A stretch of DNA of 64,000 bases from Micromonospora sp. M71_S20 (GCF_003664255.1 NZ_RCCV01000001.1:4464001-4528000); one strand, 5' to 3'. Counted from the first letter of the stretch, positions 7,996 through 16,640 are shown. A program made the numbers and translations. Notes: generated by a model from the letters alone, not told the origin.

Positions 7996-8586
7996 TCAGG
8001 GCGCGGGCCAGTTGCGCAGCAGGGCGTCGAGGGCGTCCAGGACCCGTGTCCAGGTCTCCTCGGTGTCGGGGGCGCTGTGGCTGAACCCGCCGCCCAACTC
8101 CAGGCTGACGTAGCCGTGGAAGACGCTGCCCAGCAGCCGGACCGCGTGCGTCTGGTCCGGCTCCGTCAGGTCGTAGCCGCGCAGCAACGCCCGGGTCATC
8201 TGCGCGTGCCTGCCGCCGGCGCTGGCGGCCGCCGTCTGCGGGTCGAGCCTGAGCTGGGCCGCGGCGTAGCGGCCGGGATGCTCCCGGGCGTAGTCGCGGT
8301 AGACGTTCGCGAGGGCGGTCAGGGCGTCCTTGCCGGCGCGCCCCGCCAGCGCGTCGGCGGCCCGGTCGGCGAGTTCCTCAAGGGCGAGCAGGGCGATCCT
8401 GGTCCTCAGGTCCTGGGAGCTCTTCAGGTGCGAGTACAGGCTCGCGACCTTGACGTCGAACCGCCTGGCGATCGCCGAGACGGTCACCTGGTCGAAGCCG
8501 ACCTCGTCGGCGAGTTCCGCCCCCGCCAGGGTCAGGCGTTCCGTGGTCAGCCCTGCCCGTGCCATGCTCCTCCGCCCGCTAGGCAT
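7996..8586 (-). CDS. TetR/AcrR family regulator (WHG-type C-terminal domain)
   Basis: A 196-aa regulator: HTH at about residues 30-60 (VSAIARRFDVKVASLYSHLK), then a TetR_C_33/WHG-type effector domain. Two starts are possible, ATG 8586 and ATG 8565 (MARAGLTT). The first lies inside a perfect palindrome, which would make the mRNA start essentially leaderless and directly autoregulated; the second has GGAGG only 3-4 nt upstream. It is divergent from the FBP-domain gene across about 50 nt filled with two palindromes, so it almost certainly controls both genes. Confidence 0.87.
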   Translation of the reverse strand: MPSGRRSMARAGLTTERLTLAGAELADEVGFDQVTVSAIARRFDVKVASLYSHLKSSQDLRTRIALLALEELADRAADALAGRAGKDALTALANVYRDYAREHPGRYAAAQLRLDPQTAAASAGGRHAQMTRALLRGYDLTEPDQTHAVRLLGSVFHGYVSLELGGGFSHSAPDTEETWTRVLDALDALLRNWPAP

Positions 8587-8623
8587 AACCGATTATGCAT
8601 TTGCCTAATGCATTTAGGCAAAT
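8583..8623. promoter_or_regulatory. Double palindromic operator between tetR and FBP gene
   Basis: Two palindromes are adjacent. GCATAA-CCGA-TTATGC (8583-8598) overlaps the tetR start codon. ATTTGCCTAA (8599-8608) / TTAGGCAAAT (8614-8623) has 10-bp perfect arms around a 5-nt centre. The AT-rich tract contrasts with its surroundings and ends 13 nt before the FBP start. Size and symmetry fit TetR dimer sites. Confidence 0.8.
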
Positions 8624-8636
8624 TAGCCTTCCTCGC

Positions 8637-9128
8637 ATGAAGCCGCTGACCGAGCAGGAGATCCGCGCCGCCTTCGTGAACTGCACCAGGGGCGAGGCGA
8701 AGCGCCTGTCCGTCCCCCGCGACCTGGCCGAGCGCCCCTGGGACGACCTGGACTACCTCGGCTGGCGAGATCCCCGGTCCCCCCAGCGCGCCTACCTCGT
8801 CGCCGAGCTGGACGGCCGGCCGAGAGCCCTCGCGCTGCGCTGCCCCAGCCCCACCCCCGCGCAGCCACGGCGCGGCATGTGCTCGATGTGCCTGACCGCC
8901 CCGAGCGGGGGCGTCTCCCTGATGGTCGCGCCCAGGGCGGGTAGGGCCGGGCAGCAGGGCAACACGGTCGGCACCTACGTGTGCAGCGACCTCGCCTGCT
9001 CGCTCTACGTGCGGGGCAAGAAGGACGCGGGAGCCGGCGCACGGCTGCAGGAGTCCCTCACCCTGGAGGAGAAGATCCAGCGGACCGTGGCGCACGTCGC
9101 CGCGTTCGTCGCCAACGTGACTGCCTGA
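8637..9128 (+). CDS. FBP-domain (FusB-type treble-clef zinc finger) protein
   Basis: A 163-aa protein matching the FBP C-terminal treble-clef zinc-finger family. The zinc ligands are Cys-x2-Cys at about 81-84 (MCSMCL) and Cys-x4-Cys at about 120-125 (VCSDLACSLYVRGKK), with the conserved GRAGQQGN stretch between them. The family includes FusB/FusC, which bind elongation factor G and rescue it from fusidic acid; actinobacterial homologues are mostly untested. The start at ATG 8637 is the first Met that gives the family N-terminus. The adjacent divergent TetR and palindromes suggest drug- or stress-inducible expression, which is inference. Confidence 0.85.
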   Translation: MKPLTEQEIRAAFVNCTRGEAKRLSVPRDLAERPWDDLDYLGWRDPRSPQRAYLVAELDGRPRALALRCPSPTPAQPRRGMCSMCLTAPSGGVSLMVAPRAGRAGQQGNTVGTYVCSDLACSLYVRGKKDAGAGARLQESLTLEEKIQRTVAHVAAFVANVTA

Positions 9129-9152
9129 TCCGCGGGGTGCGGCGACCCGAAC

Positions 9153-10352
9153 TCACGGCGCGGCGGGGGGCGGCCCGGTGTAACCGCTGTTCCAGCGGAA
9201 CCGATTGGGTGCCTGGGCGTACTCCTCGTTGACGTGCGCGAGCCAACCCGCCGTCCGGGCGACCGAGAAGATCACCTCGGCGGCGCCCGGCCCCATGCCG
9301 GCCGCGTGCGACAGCACGGCGACCGCGAAGTCGACGTTGGGCAGGACGCCCCGCCGCTGCGCCGTGGCCGTCAGGTCGTCCACGGCCCGCCGCAGGTCAC
9401 CCTCGATCGGCAGGTCCGCGACGAGGTCGAGCAGGGTCGCGCCACGCGGGTCGCCCGCCGGGTACAGCGGATGCCCGAACCCGGGCAGGTTGCCGGCCCG
9501 CAGCCACTCGACGATCGCGGCCGACGCCCCGTCCCGCCGGGCGGCCTCGATCATCCGGTGGACGCCGCTGCCGATGGCTCCGTGCATCGGCCCGTCCAGC
9601 GCCCCGAGGCCCGCCAGGACCGCCGCGTAGGGGTTCGCCCGGGTCGAGGCCGCGACGCGTACCGCGATGGTCGACGCGGCCAGGTCGTGGTCGGCGAGCA
9701 GGACGAGCGCGGCGTTGAGCGCCCGGAGACCGGCCGCGGACGGTGGCGTGCCCGTCAGCCGCGACCACAGCCGGGCCGCGAGGCGCTCGTCGGCGGGCGC
9801 CCGCCCGGCCAGGGGCAGGGCGTCGACCATGGTGGACAGCAGCGCCGGCGCGAGGGCCGTCACGGTCGCGGGCGCCAGGTCGAAGCGCAGCGGGTCCATC
9901 GCGGCGGCGACGGCGACGACCACCGGCAGGCGGTCGAACAGCCGCGCCCGGGCGGGCAGGTGGGCGCTCGCCAGCCTGGCCCTGTCGAGGGTCTCGGCGG
10001 ACGCCGCGAAGGCGCCCCGGTGCCGTTCCCCCGTCCACAGCCAGTGCACGACCTCCTCGAACGCGGTCGCCGGCGCGAGCGTGCCAACGTCCAGCCCCCG
10101 GTAGTGCAGCCGTCCGTAGGCGATCAACGTGGTGGCGGTCCGCATCGCGGGGGCCGCGTCGCGGTCCGGCCGGGTCGCCTGCGTCCGCGCGGCCAGCCGC
10201 TCGACGTCGGCGAGCCGGAACCGGCTGATCCGCTCGCCGGGGACCTTGACCCGGGGAATCAACCCGCGACTGACGTACGCGTAGATCGTCTCCGGCTTGA
10301 CGCGCAGGCGAAGCGCCGCCTCGACGGTCGTCAGCAGCTGTTCCCCGGACAT
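9153..10352 (-). CDS. Citrate synthase family protein with N-terminal DNA-binding (excisionase/MerR-like) domain
   Basis: A 399-aa fusion. Residues 1-55 form an excisionase-type winged helix (TTVEAALRLRVKPETIYAYV, then SRFRLADVERL); about 75-390 form a citrate synthase fold. Active-site elements are present: a substrate His in GPMHGAIG, a second His in GFGHPLY and the catalytic Asp in NVDFAVAVL. Citrate synthases condense acetyl-CoA or propionyl-CoA with oxaloacetate; a DNA-binding head suggests autoregulation or regulation of the neighbour. It is divergent from a second, single-domain citrate synthase gene. The fusion type is known in actinobacteria, but its DNA target is not. Confidence 0.85.
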   Translation of the reverse strand: MSGEQLLTTVEAALRLRVKPETIYAYVSRGLIPRVKVPGERISRFRLADVERLAARTQATRPDRDAAPAMRTATTLIAYGRLHYRGLDVGTLAPATAFEEVVHWLWTGERHRGAFAASAETLDRARLASAHLPARARLFDRLPVVVAVAAAMDPLRFDLAPATVTALAPALLSTMVDALPLAGRAPADERLAARLWSRLTGTPPSAAGLRALNAALVLLADHDLAASTIAVRVAASTRANPYAAVLAGLGALDGPMHGAIGSGVHRMIEAARRDGASAAIVEWLRAGNLPGFGHPLYPAGDPRGATLLDLVADLPIEGDLRRAVDDLTATAQRRGVLPNVDFAVAVLSHAAGMGPGAAEVIFSVARTAGWLAHVNEEYAQAPNRFRWNSGYTGPPPAAP

Positions 10353-10366
10353 GTGGGCATGGTCTC

Positions 10367-10390
10367 ACGTTGACTGAATCAACGTTGACT
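10367..10390. promoter_or_regulatory. Palindrome and direct repeat between the divergent citrate synthase genes
   Basis: ACGTTGA (10367-10373) and TCAACGT (10379-10385) form a perfect 7-bp inverted repeat around CTGAA. ACGTTGACT recurs directly at 10367-10375 and 10382-10390. The 68-nt gap has few other features, so this is the likely binding site for the DNA-binding citrate synthase or another regulator. Confidence 0.6.
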
Positions 10391-10420
10391 GTGCCCGTTC
10401 GACGGCGTGACGCTGCCCGC

Positions 10421-11578
10421 ATGCCTGACACCATCACCGTTCCGCGCGGGCTCGCCGGCGTCGTGGTCACCGACACCACGATCGGCCGCGTCCGCGGCGC
10501 CGAGGGCTTCTACCACTACCGGCAGTACTCCGCGATCGACCTGGCCGAGCAGCGCACCCTGGAGGACGTCTGGGCGCTGCTCCTCGACGGTCGCCTGCCC
10601 GCCGATCCCACGGCGCTGCGCCGCGAGATCGCGCCGCTGCGCCACATCCCGCCCGCCGTCGCCGCCGCGCTGCCCCACATCGCCACGGCGTCGACGTCGC
10701 CGGACCCGATGGGCGGGCTACGCGCCGCGCTGGCCGTCGCCGGCCTCGCCGCCGGGGCCCGCCCGCTGTACGACACCTCGCCGGCGCAGCGCCGGGCGCA
10801 GGCCATGGCGCTCTGCGCGCTCACGCCCAGCCTGCTGGCCGCGCTGTTCCGGCTGCGGGCGGGGCTGGAGCCGGTCGAGTCCCGCGACGACCTGTCGCAC
10901 GCGGCGAACTACCTGTACATGATCACCGGCGAGGAGCCGTCCGCCGCGCACGCCCGCGCGATCGAGCGCTACCTGATCGCGACCGTCGACCACGGCTTCA
11001 ACGCCTCCACCTTCACCGCCCGCGTCGTCGCCTCCACCGGCGCCGACATCTACGCCTGCGTCGGCGGCGCCCTCGGCGCGCTCTCCGGCCCGCTGCACGG
11101 CGGCGCGCCCAGCCGGGCCCTCGACACCCTCGACGCCATCGGCTCCCTCGACCGGGCCGACGCGTGGCTGCGCGAGCGGATCCTGAGGGGCGAGCGGATC
11201 ATGGGTTTCGGGCACCCCGTCTACCGCACCGAGGACCCCCGCTCGCGCCTGCTCAAGGGGATCGCCCGGTCCCTCGGCGGCGATCTGGTGGACTTCGCCG
11301 TGGCCGTCGAGGAGCGGGTCCTGTCGCTGCTGGCGGAACTGAAGCCGGGCCGGGAACTGCACACCAACGTGGAGTACTACGCCGGCGTGGTCATGCACCT
11401 GTGCGGGCTGCCCCGGGAGATGTTCACGCCGACGTTCGCCACCAGCCGGGTGATCGGATGGTGCGCCAACGTGCTGGAACAGGCCGAGGACTCGAAGATC
11501 ATCCGGCCGGACTCGCGCTACGTCGGCCCCAGGGCGCCCCAACCGCTGCCGACCACAGCCGCACCGCCGCGGGGCTAG
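10421..11578 (+). CDS. Citrate synthase / 2-methylcitrate synthase family protein
   Basis: A 385-aa single-domain citrate synthase homologue. It shows the two substrate histidines (SGPLHGGAPS and GFGHPVYRTEDPR) and the C-terminal FTPTFATSRVIGW segment. At the position where most citrate synthases have the catalytic Asp, this one reads NVEYYAGVV, i.e. Glu; I cannot say how common that is in close relatives. The ATG 10421 start gives the family N-terminus; an ATG 17 codons earlier lies within the operator region. Product could be citrate or 2-methylcitrate. Confidence 0.85.
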   Translation: MPDTITVPRGLAGVVVTDTTIGRVRGAEGFYHYRQYSAIDLAEQRTLEDVWALLLDGRLPADPTALRREIAPLRHIPPAVAAALPHIATASTSPDPMGGLRAALAVAGLAAGARPLYDTSPAQRRAQAMALCALTPSLLAALFRLRAGLEPVESRDDLSHAANYLYMITGEEPSAAHARAIERYLIATVDHGFNASTFTARVVASTGADIYACVGGALGALSGPLHGGAPSRALDTLDAIGSLDRADAWLRERILRGERIMGFGHPVYRTEDPRSRLLKGIARSLGGDLVDFAVAVEERVLSLLAELKPGRELHTNVEYYAGVVMHLCGLPREMFTPTFATSRVIGWCANVLEQAEDSKIIRPDSRYVGPRAPQPLPTTAAPPRG

Positions 11579-11623
11579 GCCCGGTCCGGTTCTCGTACGC
11601 GTCGCACGGCCGGCGCGACGACG

Positions 11624-12652
11624 TCACCCGGTTGCGGGCGCGGCCGGGCCACCGGGCCCGCCGGGCGGGCAGGCGATCCGCACCGGTGGCACCAGCGCAC
11701 CGGCCCCCGACCTCGCCGCGCCCGTCCTCCACGCCACCGGCCCGCCGGAGACGGCCGGCACGGTCGCGCCGAGAAGATCCGGCGTCGCGGCGGCGGGGGC
11801 GGTCGCGACGAAAAGGTCCGACGTCACGGCGGGGGTGCTGCGCCGAGCGGCCTCCGCCCGGTACGGCGGGTCGACCCGCTCCGGTGCGGCCGTGCCGGCA
11901 GCGGCCAGCGCCACGAACGCCACCGCGACGACGGCGGCGGCGAGGGCCGCGCGAGGTTCGGCACGCAGCCCGCTCGACGGGGCCTGATCCGGGCGGACCG
12001 GCGGCGGTGGCACCGGCCGCGCACGCCGGTGGGCGGCCAGGAGCGCCTCGAGCTGCGCGGTGACGACGGCCCGTCCGCCCGTGGCGGCGGCGAAGGCGAG
12101 GGTGAGGTAGAAGCGGAAGTTAACGGTCCCGGCGGCGGGCACCCGCAGCCCGGCGAGCCGCCGCCCGTCGGTGGCGTGCAGCAGGGTGAGCGGGAGCGCC
12201 CGGTGGTGCGCGGGCCCCACCAGGTCCGCGTACCTCCACTCGTGCCGCCGCCCGCGCTCCGAGGAGAAGGCGACGCGGCGGCTGGTCACGACGGCCAGTC
12301 CGGTGTCGAGGACCCGCGCGCCCCTCGGCAGCGCGCGGCCGGCGACGTCGTCCGTGGCGACGGTCAGACCCGGCGCGGGCAGCCTCGTGCCGTGCCGCGC
12401 GTCCACCTCGATCAGGTCCGCGACCGGCAGCACCCGGTAGACGACCTCGTCGTCGTCGAGGGCCACCGGCAGGCCGGCACGCGGCTGCGTACAGCCGAGG
12501 AACCCGGCCGCCTCGATCCGCAGCCGGACCAGGTGGTCGTGGCGCCGCTGCCAGGCCGCGGACCGCGCGTCGTACGCGCGCCGCCGCCGCTCGTTCTCGC
12601 GCTCCGCCCACCTGAGCCGCCACGCGGGCTGCGTCGACGCCGGGACCGCCAT
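11624..12652 (-). CDS. Hypothetical protein with C-terminal transmembrane helix
   Basis: An unrecognised 342-aa protein. An N-terminal Arg-rich helical segment (about 10-45, WRLRWAERENERRRRAYD) is followed by a globular region that resembles PH/GRAM-type domains (VLDTGLAVVTSRRVAFSS, then WRYADLVG), inferred only from pattern. A single hydrophobic helix follows near residues 245-265 (LAAAVVAVAFVALAAAG), then an Ala/Pro-rich exported tail. Start at ATG 12652 is uncertain because there is no clear ribosome site. It may be co-transcribed with the lipoprotein gene 119 nt upstream. Confidence 0.65.
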   Translation of the reverse strand: MAVPASTQPAWRLRWAERENERRRRAYDARSAAWQRRHDHLVRLRIEAAGFLGCTQPRAGLPVALDDDEVVYRVLPVADLIEVDARHGTRLPAPGLTVATDDVAGRALPRGARVLDTGLAVVTSRRVAFSSERGRRHEWRYADLVGPAHHRALPLTLLHATDGRRLAGLRVPAAGTVNFRFYLTLAFAAATGGRAVVTAQLEALLAAHRRARPVPPPPVRPDQAPSSGLRAEPRAALAAAVVAVAFVALAAAGTAAPERVDPPYRAEAARRSTPAVTSDLFVATAPAAATPDLLGATVPAVSGGPVAWRTGAARSGAGALVPPVRIACPPGGPGGPAAPATG

Positions 12653-12771
12653 GATGGAGTACGGGGCTGCCGTCACGTCTCGTACAACCACCGGCCGCGC
12701 GATGAGGAAACTGCGCCGGTCGATACTTCCCATTGTTACCGGTAGGAACGGTTCGACCCTTCGATCCCGGC

Positions 12772-13368
12772 CTACGGACCGTCCACGCCGCCGCACGGCG
12801 CTCCCACGCCCATCCGCACCTGCGCCTGCCGCCCGGCCGAGCGGAGCACCATCGGCACGCAGGCCGGCCGCGCCACCCAGGTCCCGCCGGCGAAGGCCAG
12901 CCACTGCGGCCGGCCCGTGCCGGGACCGCAGGCGTTCACCCGTACGCTCGGCGCGGGCGCGACCGCACCGCCCCAACCGATGCGGGCCTCGCCCTCCCGG
13001 CCCGGCGCCACCTGGATGTCGACCACCGCGCCGGAGCGCACCAGGAGCCCCCACTTGGCGAACAGCCTCAGGGCGGGATCGGCGTCCCCCGATTCCGCCA
13101 CCTGTAGGACAGGCGATTCGGGCACCGCGACGTCACCCAGGACGATCCGGTAGCCGGCCGGCGGCTCCGGCAGGGTGTCGATCGCGTACGCGCACGCCAC
13201 CTCGCCCGGACCGCCGGGTGTCGGGGCCGGCACCCCGCTGCCGGTACCGGCGGCCCGCGTCGGGGGCCGGGGATCCTCGGCCGGCTCCCGGGTGGACGTG
13301 CACGCCGCGAGCGACAGGAGCAGACAGCACACGACCGGCGCGCGACGCCACATGTCGTCGTCCCGCAT
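12772..13368 (-). CDS. Predicted lipoprotein, function unknown
   Basis: A 198-aa secreted protein with a short basic N-terminus, a hydrophobic core and a lipobox (LLSLAAC, Cys near residue 22), then a Pro/Thr-rich linker. The mature domain is rich in Val, Ala and Gly, with two further Cys (VNACGPG and ARPACVP) that may form a disulphide. No family recognised. ATG 13368 (MRDDDMWRR) and ATG 13353 are both possible starts; either leaves the signal peptide intact. Confidence 0.7.
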   Translation of the reverse strand: MRDDDMWRRAPVVCCLLLSLAACTSTREPAEDPRPPTRAAGTGSGVPAPTPGGPGEVACAYAIDTLPEPPAGYRIVLGDVAVPESPVLQVAESGDADPALRLFAKWGLLVRSGAVVDIQVAPGREGEARIGWGGAVAPAPSVRVNACGPGTGRPQWLAFAGGTWVARPACVPMVLRSAGRQAQVRMGVGAPCGGVDGP

Positions 13369-13485
13369 CACCCCATCCTGCCAGCTCGCCGGCCCGTCGA
13401 GGGTCGACGTCTTCTCCACCCGCGGCGGCTGCCGACGCGGGAGACGGATGGGAGGTCAGGCCCGGCCACGCAGTATCGTCGTCCG

Positions 13486-14253
13486 ATGCGCACGAGGGCG
13501 GAGCATGCGGTGAACCCCCACGGCGGAACCCCTCGGATCGTCGGGGAGGAGGACCTCGCCGGCTTCACCGCCGGGCAGTTCCTGGACGTGGTGAAGGCCC
13601 TCACGGCGATCCTCACGCTGCCCCCGTCGGCCGCCGACCGCGTCGACGCCCTCGTCGTGGCCACCGGCCAGGGCGAACAGTGGCGGCTCAGCCACGCGAT
13701 CCGCAGTTGGGAGACGAACCCCGGCCTGCGTCACCTTTTGGTGACGAACGGGAACCCGGCCGAGGAGACCTACGTCGAACTCACGCTCGACCACCTGCGC
13801 GGCCTCGGCCTCCGCCGCTGCGAGGGGGTCTGCCTCCAGGCCACACCCGCCCCCCACACCGGCCGACAGGCCGCCTGGATCGCCGACCAGGCACAGGGCC
13901 TCGGCCTCGCGAGCCTCGCGCTCGCCGTCTCCCCCTACCACCTGCCCCGCGCCTACCTCACGGTCCTCAAGGCACTGGACAGGAAGAGCCTCCGCCTGCC
14001 CGTCATCCCGGTCCCTGTGGCCGTCTCCCCCGACACGCCCGTCCCGGAGACCGGGGCCACCGCCTACGACCTCGTACCGGGGGAGGTGAAGCGGATCCTC
14101 ACCTACATGGACGAGGACCAGATCGCCACCCTCGGGGAACTCCAGCAGTACCTGCGGTGGCTGTGGAGTCGCCACGAGTCCCTCCTCGTCGGGGCCCCGG
14201 GCCGAGCCGGACGACCCGACGGTCCGTCGGCGGCCCGGGTCGCGCTGCCCTGA
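13486..14253 (+). CDS. YdcF/DUF218-like protein
   Basis: A 255-aa protein resembling the ElyC/SanA/YdcF (DUF218) fold: an early strand DALVVATGQG, the NGNPAEETYVELTLDHL helix, and the characteristic AVSPYHLPRAYLTVLKAL segment. It has no signal peptide or membrane anchor, so it is probably cytosolic, unlike SanA and ElyC. Members bind nucleotides such as S-adenosylmethionine, or act on envelope precursors, but no reaction is established here. It is divergent from the lipoprotein gene and 45 nt ahead of a methyltransferase gene, with which it may form an operon. Confidence 0.7.
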   Translation: MRTRAEHAVNPHGGTPRIVGEEDLAGFTAGQFLDVVKALTAILTLPPSAADRVDALVVATGQGEQWRLSHAIRSWETNPGLRHLLVTNGNPAEETYVELTLDHLRGLGLRRCEGVCLQATPAPHTGRQAAWIADQAQGLGLASLALAVSPYHLPRAYLTVLKALDRKSLRLPVIPVPVAVSPDTPVPETGATAYDLVPGEVKRILTYMDEDQIATLGELQQYLRWLWSRHESLLVGAPGRAGRPDGPSAARVALP

Positions 14254-14298
14254 GCAGAATCGCTCGCCTTCCGGGCCGTAGGGCCGGAGGCTGGCGGC

Positions 14299-15087
14299 AT
14301 GGGAACGGGCTTCAGCGGCGAGGTGGCCACCTACTACGCGAGGCACCGGCGCGGGTACCCGCCGGAAGTGATCGACGCCGTCGTCGGGGCCTTCGGTCTC
14401 GACGACGGCGACACGGTCGTCGACCTCGGCTGCGGCACCGGCCAGCTGAGCCTGCCGCTCGCCGCCCGGGTGGGCGCGGTCGTCGGCGTGGATCCGGAGC
14501 CGGACATGCTGGCGTTGGCCCGCCGGGCCGCCCTCGACGCGGGAGCGACCAACGCCGCGTGGCTGCTCGGCGCGGACACCGACCTGCCCGTCCTGGGCCG
14601 GCTGCTGGGTGACGGGGCGGTCGGCGCCCTGTCCGTGGCCGTCGCGATCCACTTCATGGACCGCGAGGCGCTGTTCCGGGCCGCCCGGCCGCTGCTGCGC
14701 CCCGGCGGCGGGATCGTCGTGATCACCAACGGCGACCCGCTCTGGTGGCAGGACGCCGAGTGGTCCCAGACCCTGCGCGGATGCCTGGAAGGGCTGCTCG
14801 GGCACCCCGTCACCGCGACGTGCCAGACCGACGCCGCCGGCCGCCGGCGCAACCGGGACGCCCTCGCCGCCGCCGGCTACCGGGTGGTGGAGTCGTCGGT
14901 GGAGTACGCCGCGCCGCTCACCGTGCACGACATGGTCGGCGGCGTCTTCTCCGCGATGTCAGCCCACCTGTTGCCCCCGCCACCGGAGCGGGCCGCGTTC
15001 ACCGCCGAGGTCCGCGACGCCCTCGGCGGGCGGGAGGCGGTCACCGAGCGGGTCCACGTCTCGCTCCAGTTCGGCCTGCCCGGCTGA
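14299..15087 (+). CDS. Class I SAM-dependent methyltransferase
   Basis: A 262-aa Rossmann-type methyltransferase. The SAM-binding motif I (VVDLGCGTGQLSLPLA) starts near residue 40, with motif II GVDPEPDMLALA. A post-motif segment (GGGIVVITNGDPLWWQ) is rich in aromatics that may contact the acceptor. The N-terminus (FSGEVATYYARHRRGYPP) is typical of small-molecule methyltransferases of the UbiE/Methyltransf_11 type. The acceptor is unknown. Confidence 0.82.
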   Translation: MGTGFSGEVATYYARHRRGYPPEVIDAVVGAFGLDDGDTVVDLGCGTGQLSLPLAARVGAVVGVDPEPDMLALARRAALDAGATNAAWLLGADTDLPVLGRLLGDGAVGALSVAVAIHFMDREALFRAARPLLRPGGGIVVITNGDPLWWQDAEWSQTLRGCLEGLLGHPVTATCQTDAAGRRRNRDALAAAGYRVVESSVEYAAPLTVHDMVGGVFSAMSAHLLPPPPERAAFTAEVRDALGGREAVTERVHVSLQFGLPG

Positions 15088-15113
15088 CCGCCGACGCCCG
15101 GCCGCCCACGAAG

Positions 15114-15148
15114 CGCAGGGACCCCGCCGAGATGGCGGAGCCCCTGCG
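15114..15148. terminator. Hairpin terminator between methyltransferase and M23 peptidase genes
   Basis: Arms 15114-15128 and 15134-15148 pair in 13 of 15 positions around the 5-nt loop GAGAT, in a convergent gap of 84 nt. Confidence 0.6.
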
Positions 15149-15171
15149 TCGACGCTACGGCCGGGTGCCGG

Positions 15172-16398
15172 TCAGCACCAGCCGTTGATCGGGCCGTTCA
15201 CCCCGCTCGCCAGGTAGGCGTCGGAGATCCAGGTGCCGTCGCTCAGCCGGTTCCACAGCGCGGTGGTGCCGTACCGCCCGGTGTGGGAGGTGCCGTTGGC
15301 GGAGCAGGAGACGGTGACCGTGGCGCCGTCGCCGACCGATCCCCGCACGGCGTAGCCGGTGCCGGGCCCGGACCGCTTGTTCACCGAGCCCCCACCGTTG
15401 GCGTCGACCACCGCCTGGTTGAAGCCCAGCGCCCCGTAGTTGTAGAGGCCGGCGCCGGGGCCGGCCCAGGCCGAGCCGTGCCGCGCGCCGCCCTGGTAGG
15501 GGCCGGCGCCGTTGACGAACTCCCACTTGCCGAGGCCGTGCCCGCCGATGGAGACGTAGGCGCTGTTCTGCCGCAGCCCGAAGTGGACGTGCCGGCCGGA
15601 GGCCGCCCCGCCGCAGGTGACGTCGGTGCCCGTGTAGCCCAGGTACGCGCCCTGGCCGACGGCGGCGCCGTTGACCGAGATGCTGCTCCACAGGTGGTAG
15701 TAGTCGGTGGAGTAGCCCCGGTCGTGGATCACCCGGATCCATCCCGTGCACATCGTGTACGCCGTGCCGGCCCGCGCCGCGCGGACCACCTGGTCACCGC
15801 CGGCCAGGTCGATCGAGCTGTACGGCGTCTCGGAGCCGCCCCAGCCGTGCGGGCCGCCGGTCAGCGTCCAGGTCTGGCCGACCGCGAAGGGCAGGGCCAT
15901 CCCGGTCCGGTAGTCGCCGCCCGCCTGCATGGTGCTCGGCGTACGCGTGAAGACCGCCTTCTCCTGCCTGTTCACCAGGGGCGACTCGGCGGCCAGCTCG
16001 CTGAACCCGGCCTCGCCGTCGAAGTTCACCCGCCACGTGCCGGCCTCCGCACGGGCGATGAAGATCGCCCCGGTCGGATGGACGTCCTTTTCGTGGGAGG
16101 TGACGGCGACGGCGGTGCCGAAGGCCCACTGGCCGTTCTTGCGGGTGACGGTCACGCGGGTCTCGGAGCTCTTGGCGTGCTCCGCCGCGGGGCTGTCGGC
16201 GTGCTCCCCCTCGTGGCTGTCGGCGTGCTCCGCCTCCGTGGCCCGGACCTGCGCGCGCAGCTTGGCGGTGACGGCGTCCTCGACGCTCACGCGGACCGGG
16301 TCCGGGGTGGGCGCGGCGTGCGCGGCGGTGCCCGCGACCAGGAGTTCCGTCGCCAGCAGGGCTGTGGCGATGCCTGCCCATCGTCTGATGTGCACCAT
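15172..16398 (-). CDS. Secreted M23 family (LasA/beta-lytic type) metallopeptidase with SH3-like C-terminus
   Basis: A 408-aa exported protein. A Sec signal peptide covers residues 1-28 (cleavage near AAHAAP). Residues 57-80 hold three degenerate 8-residue repeats (EHADSHEG, EHADSPAA, EHAKSSET). The M23 domain spans about 165-310: a His and Asp pair (GPHGWGG, then SIDLAGGD) and the later histidines DYYHLW and RHVHFGL are the zinc/catalytic ligands of the LasA-like group. An SH3b-like domain (about 320-408) ends in the conserved C-terminal WC. It probably cuts peptidoglycan cross-bridges. AAAGAGG precedes the ATG at good spacing. Confidence 0.88.
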   Translation of the reverse strand: MVHIRRWAGIATALLATELLVAGTAAHAAPTPDPVRVSVEDAVTAKLRAQVRATEAEHADSHEGEHADSPAAEHAKSSETRVTVTRKNGQWAFGTAVAVTSHEKDVHPTGAIFIARAEAGTWRVNFDGEAGFSELAAESPLVNRQEKAVFTRTPSTMQAGGDYRTGMALPFAVGQTWTLTGGPHGWGGSETPYSSIDLAGGDQVVRAARAGTAYTMCTGWIRVIHDRGYSTDYYHLWSSISVNGAAVGQGAYLGYTGTDVTCGGAASGRHVHFGLRQNSAYVSIGGHGLGKWEFVNGAGPYQGGARHGSAWAGPGAGLYNYGALGFNQAVVDANGGGSVNKRSGPGTGYAVRGSVGDGATVTVSCSANGTSHTGRYGTTALWNRLSDGTWISDAYLASGVNGPINGWC

Positions 16399-16441
16399 TG
16401 ACGACCTCTTTCAAATCGAAGGACATCGCTAAGTGGTGCTG

Positions 16442-16470
16442 ACGATAGACAGAACGAGGAAGATTGTCTA
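16442..16470 (-). promoter_or_regulatory. Promoter of the M23 peptidase gene
   Basis: Minus strand: -35 TAGACA (16470-16465), 17-nt spacer, -10 TATCGT (16447-16442), about 45 nt upstream of the ATG. The same stretch contains an inverted TAGACA/TGTCTA pair (16446-16451, 16465-16470) that may be an operator. Confidence 0.5.
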
Positions 16471-16640
16471 CATGTTGACCCGCCGGCAATGAAGGTATGT
16501 TTCGGCACGGGGGTCGAAGCTCCGCGGGCGGCGGGCGGGGGCCGGCCGGATCGGGGCGCCCCGCCGCACGAATCTGCTGGTCGACGCCCCTTTGCGCGGG
16601 TCGGGTGGAAGACTGGGGCTGTCGCCGAGGGGGATCCCGT

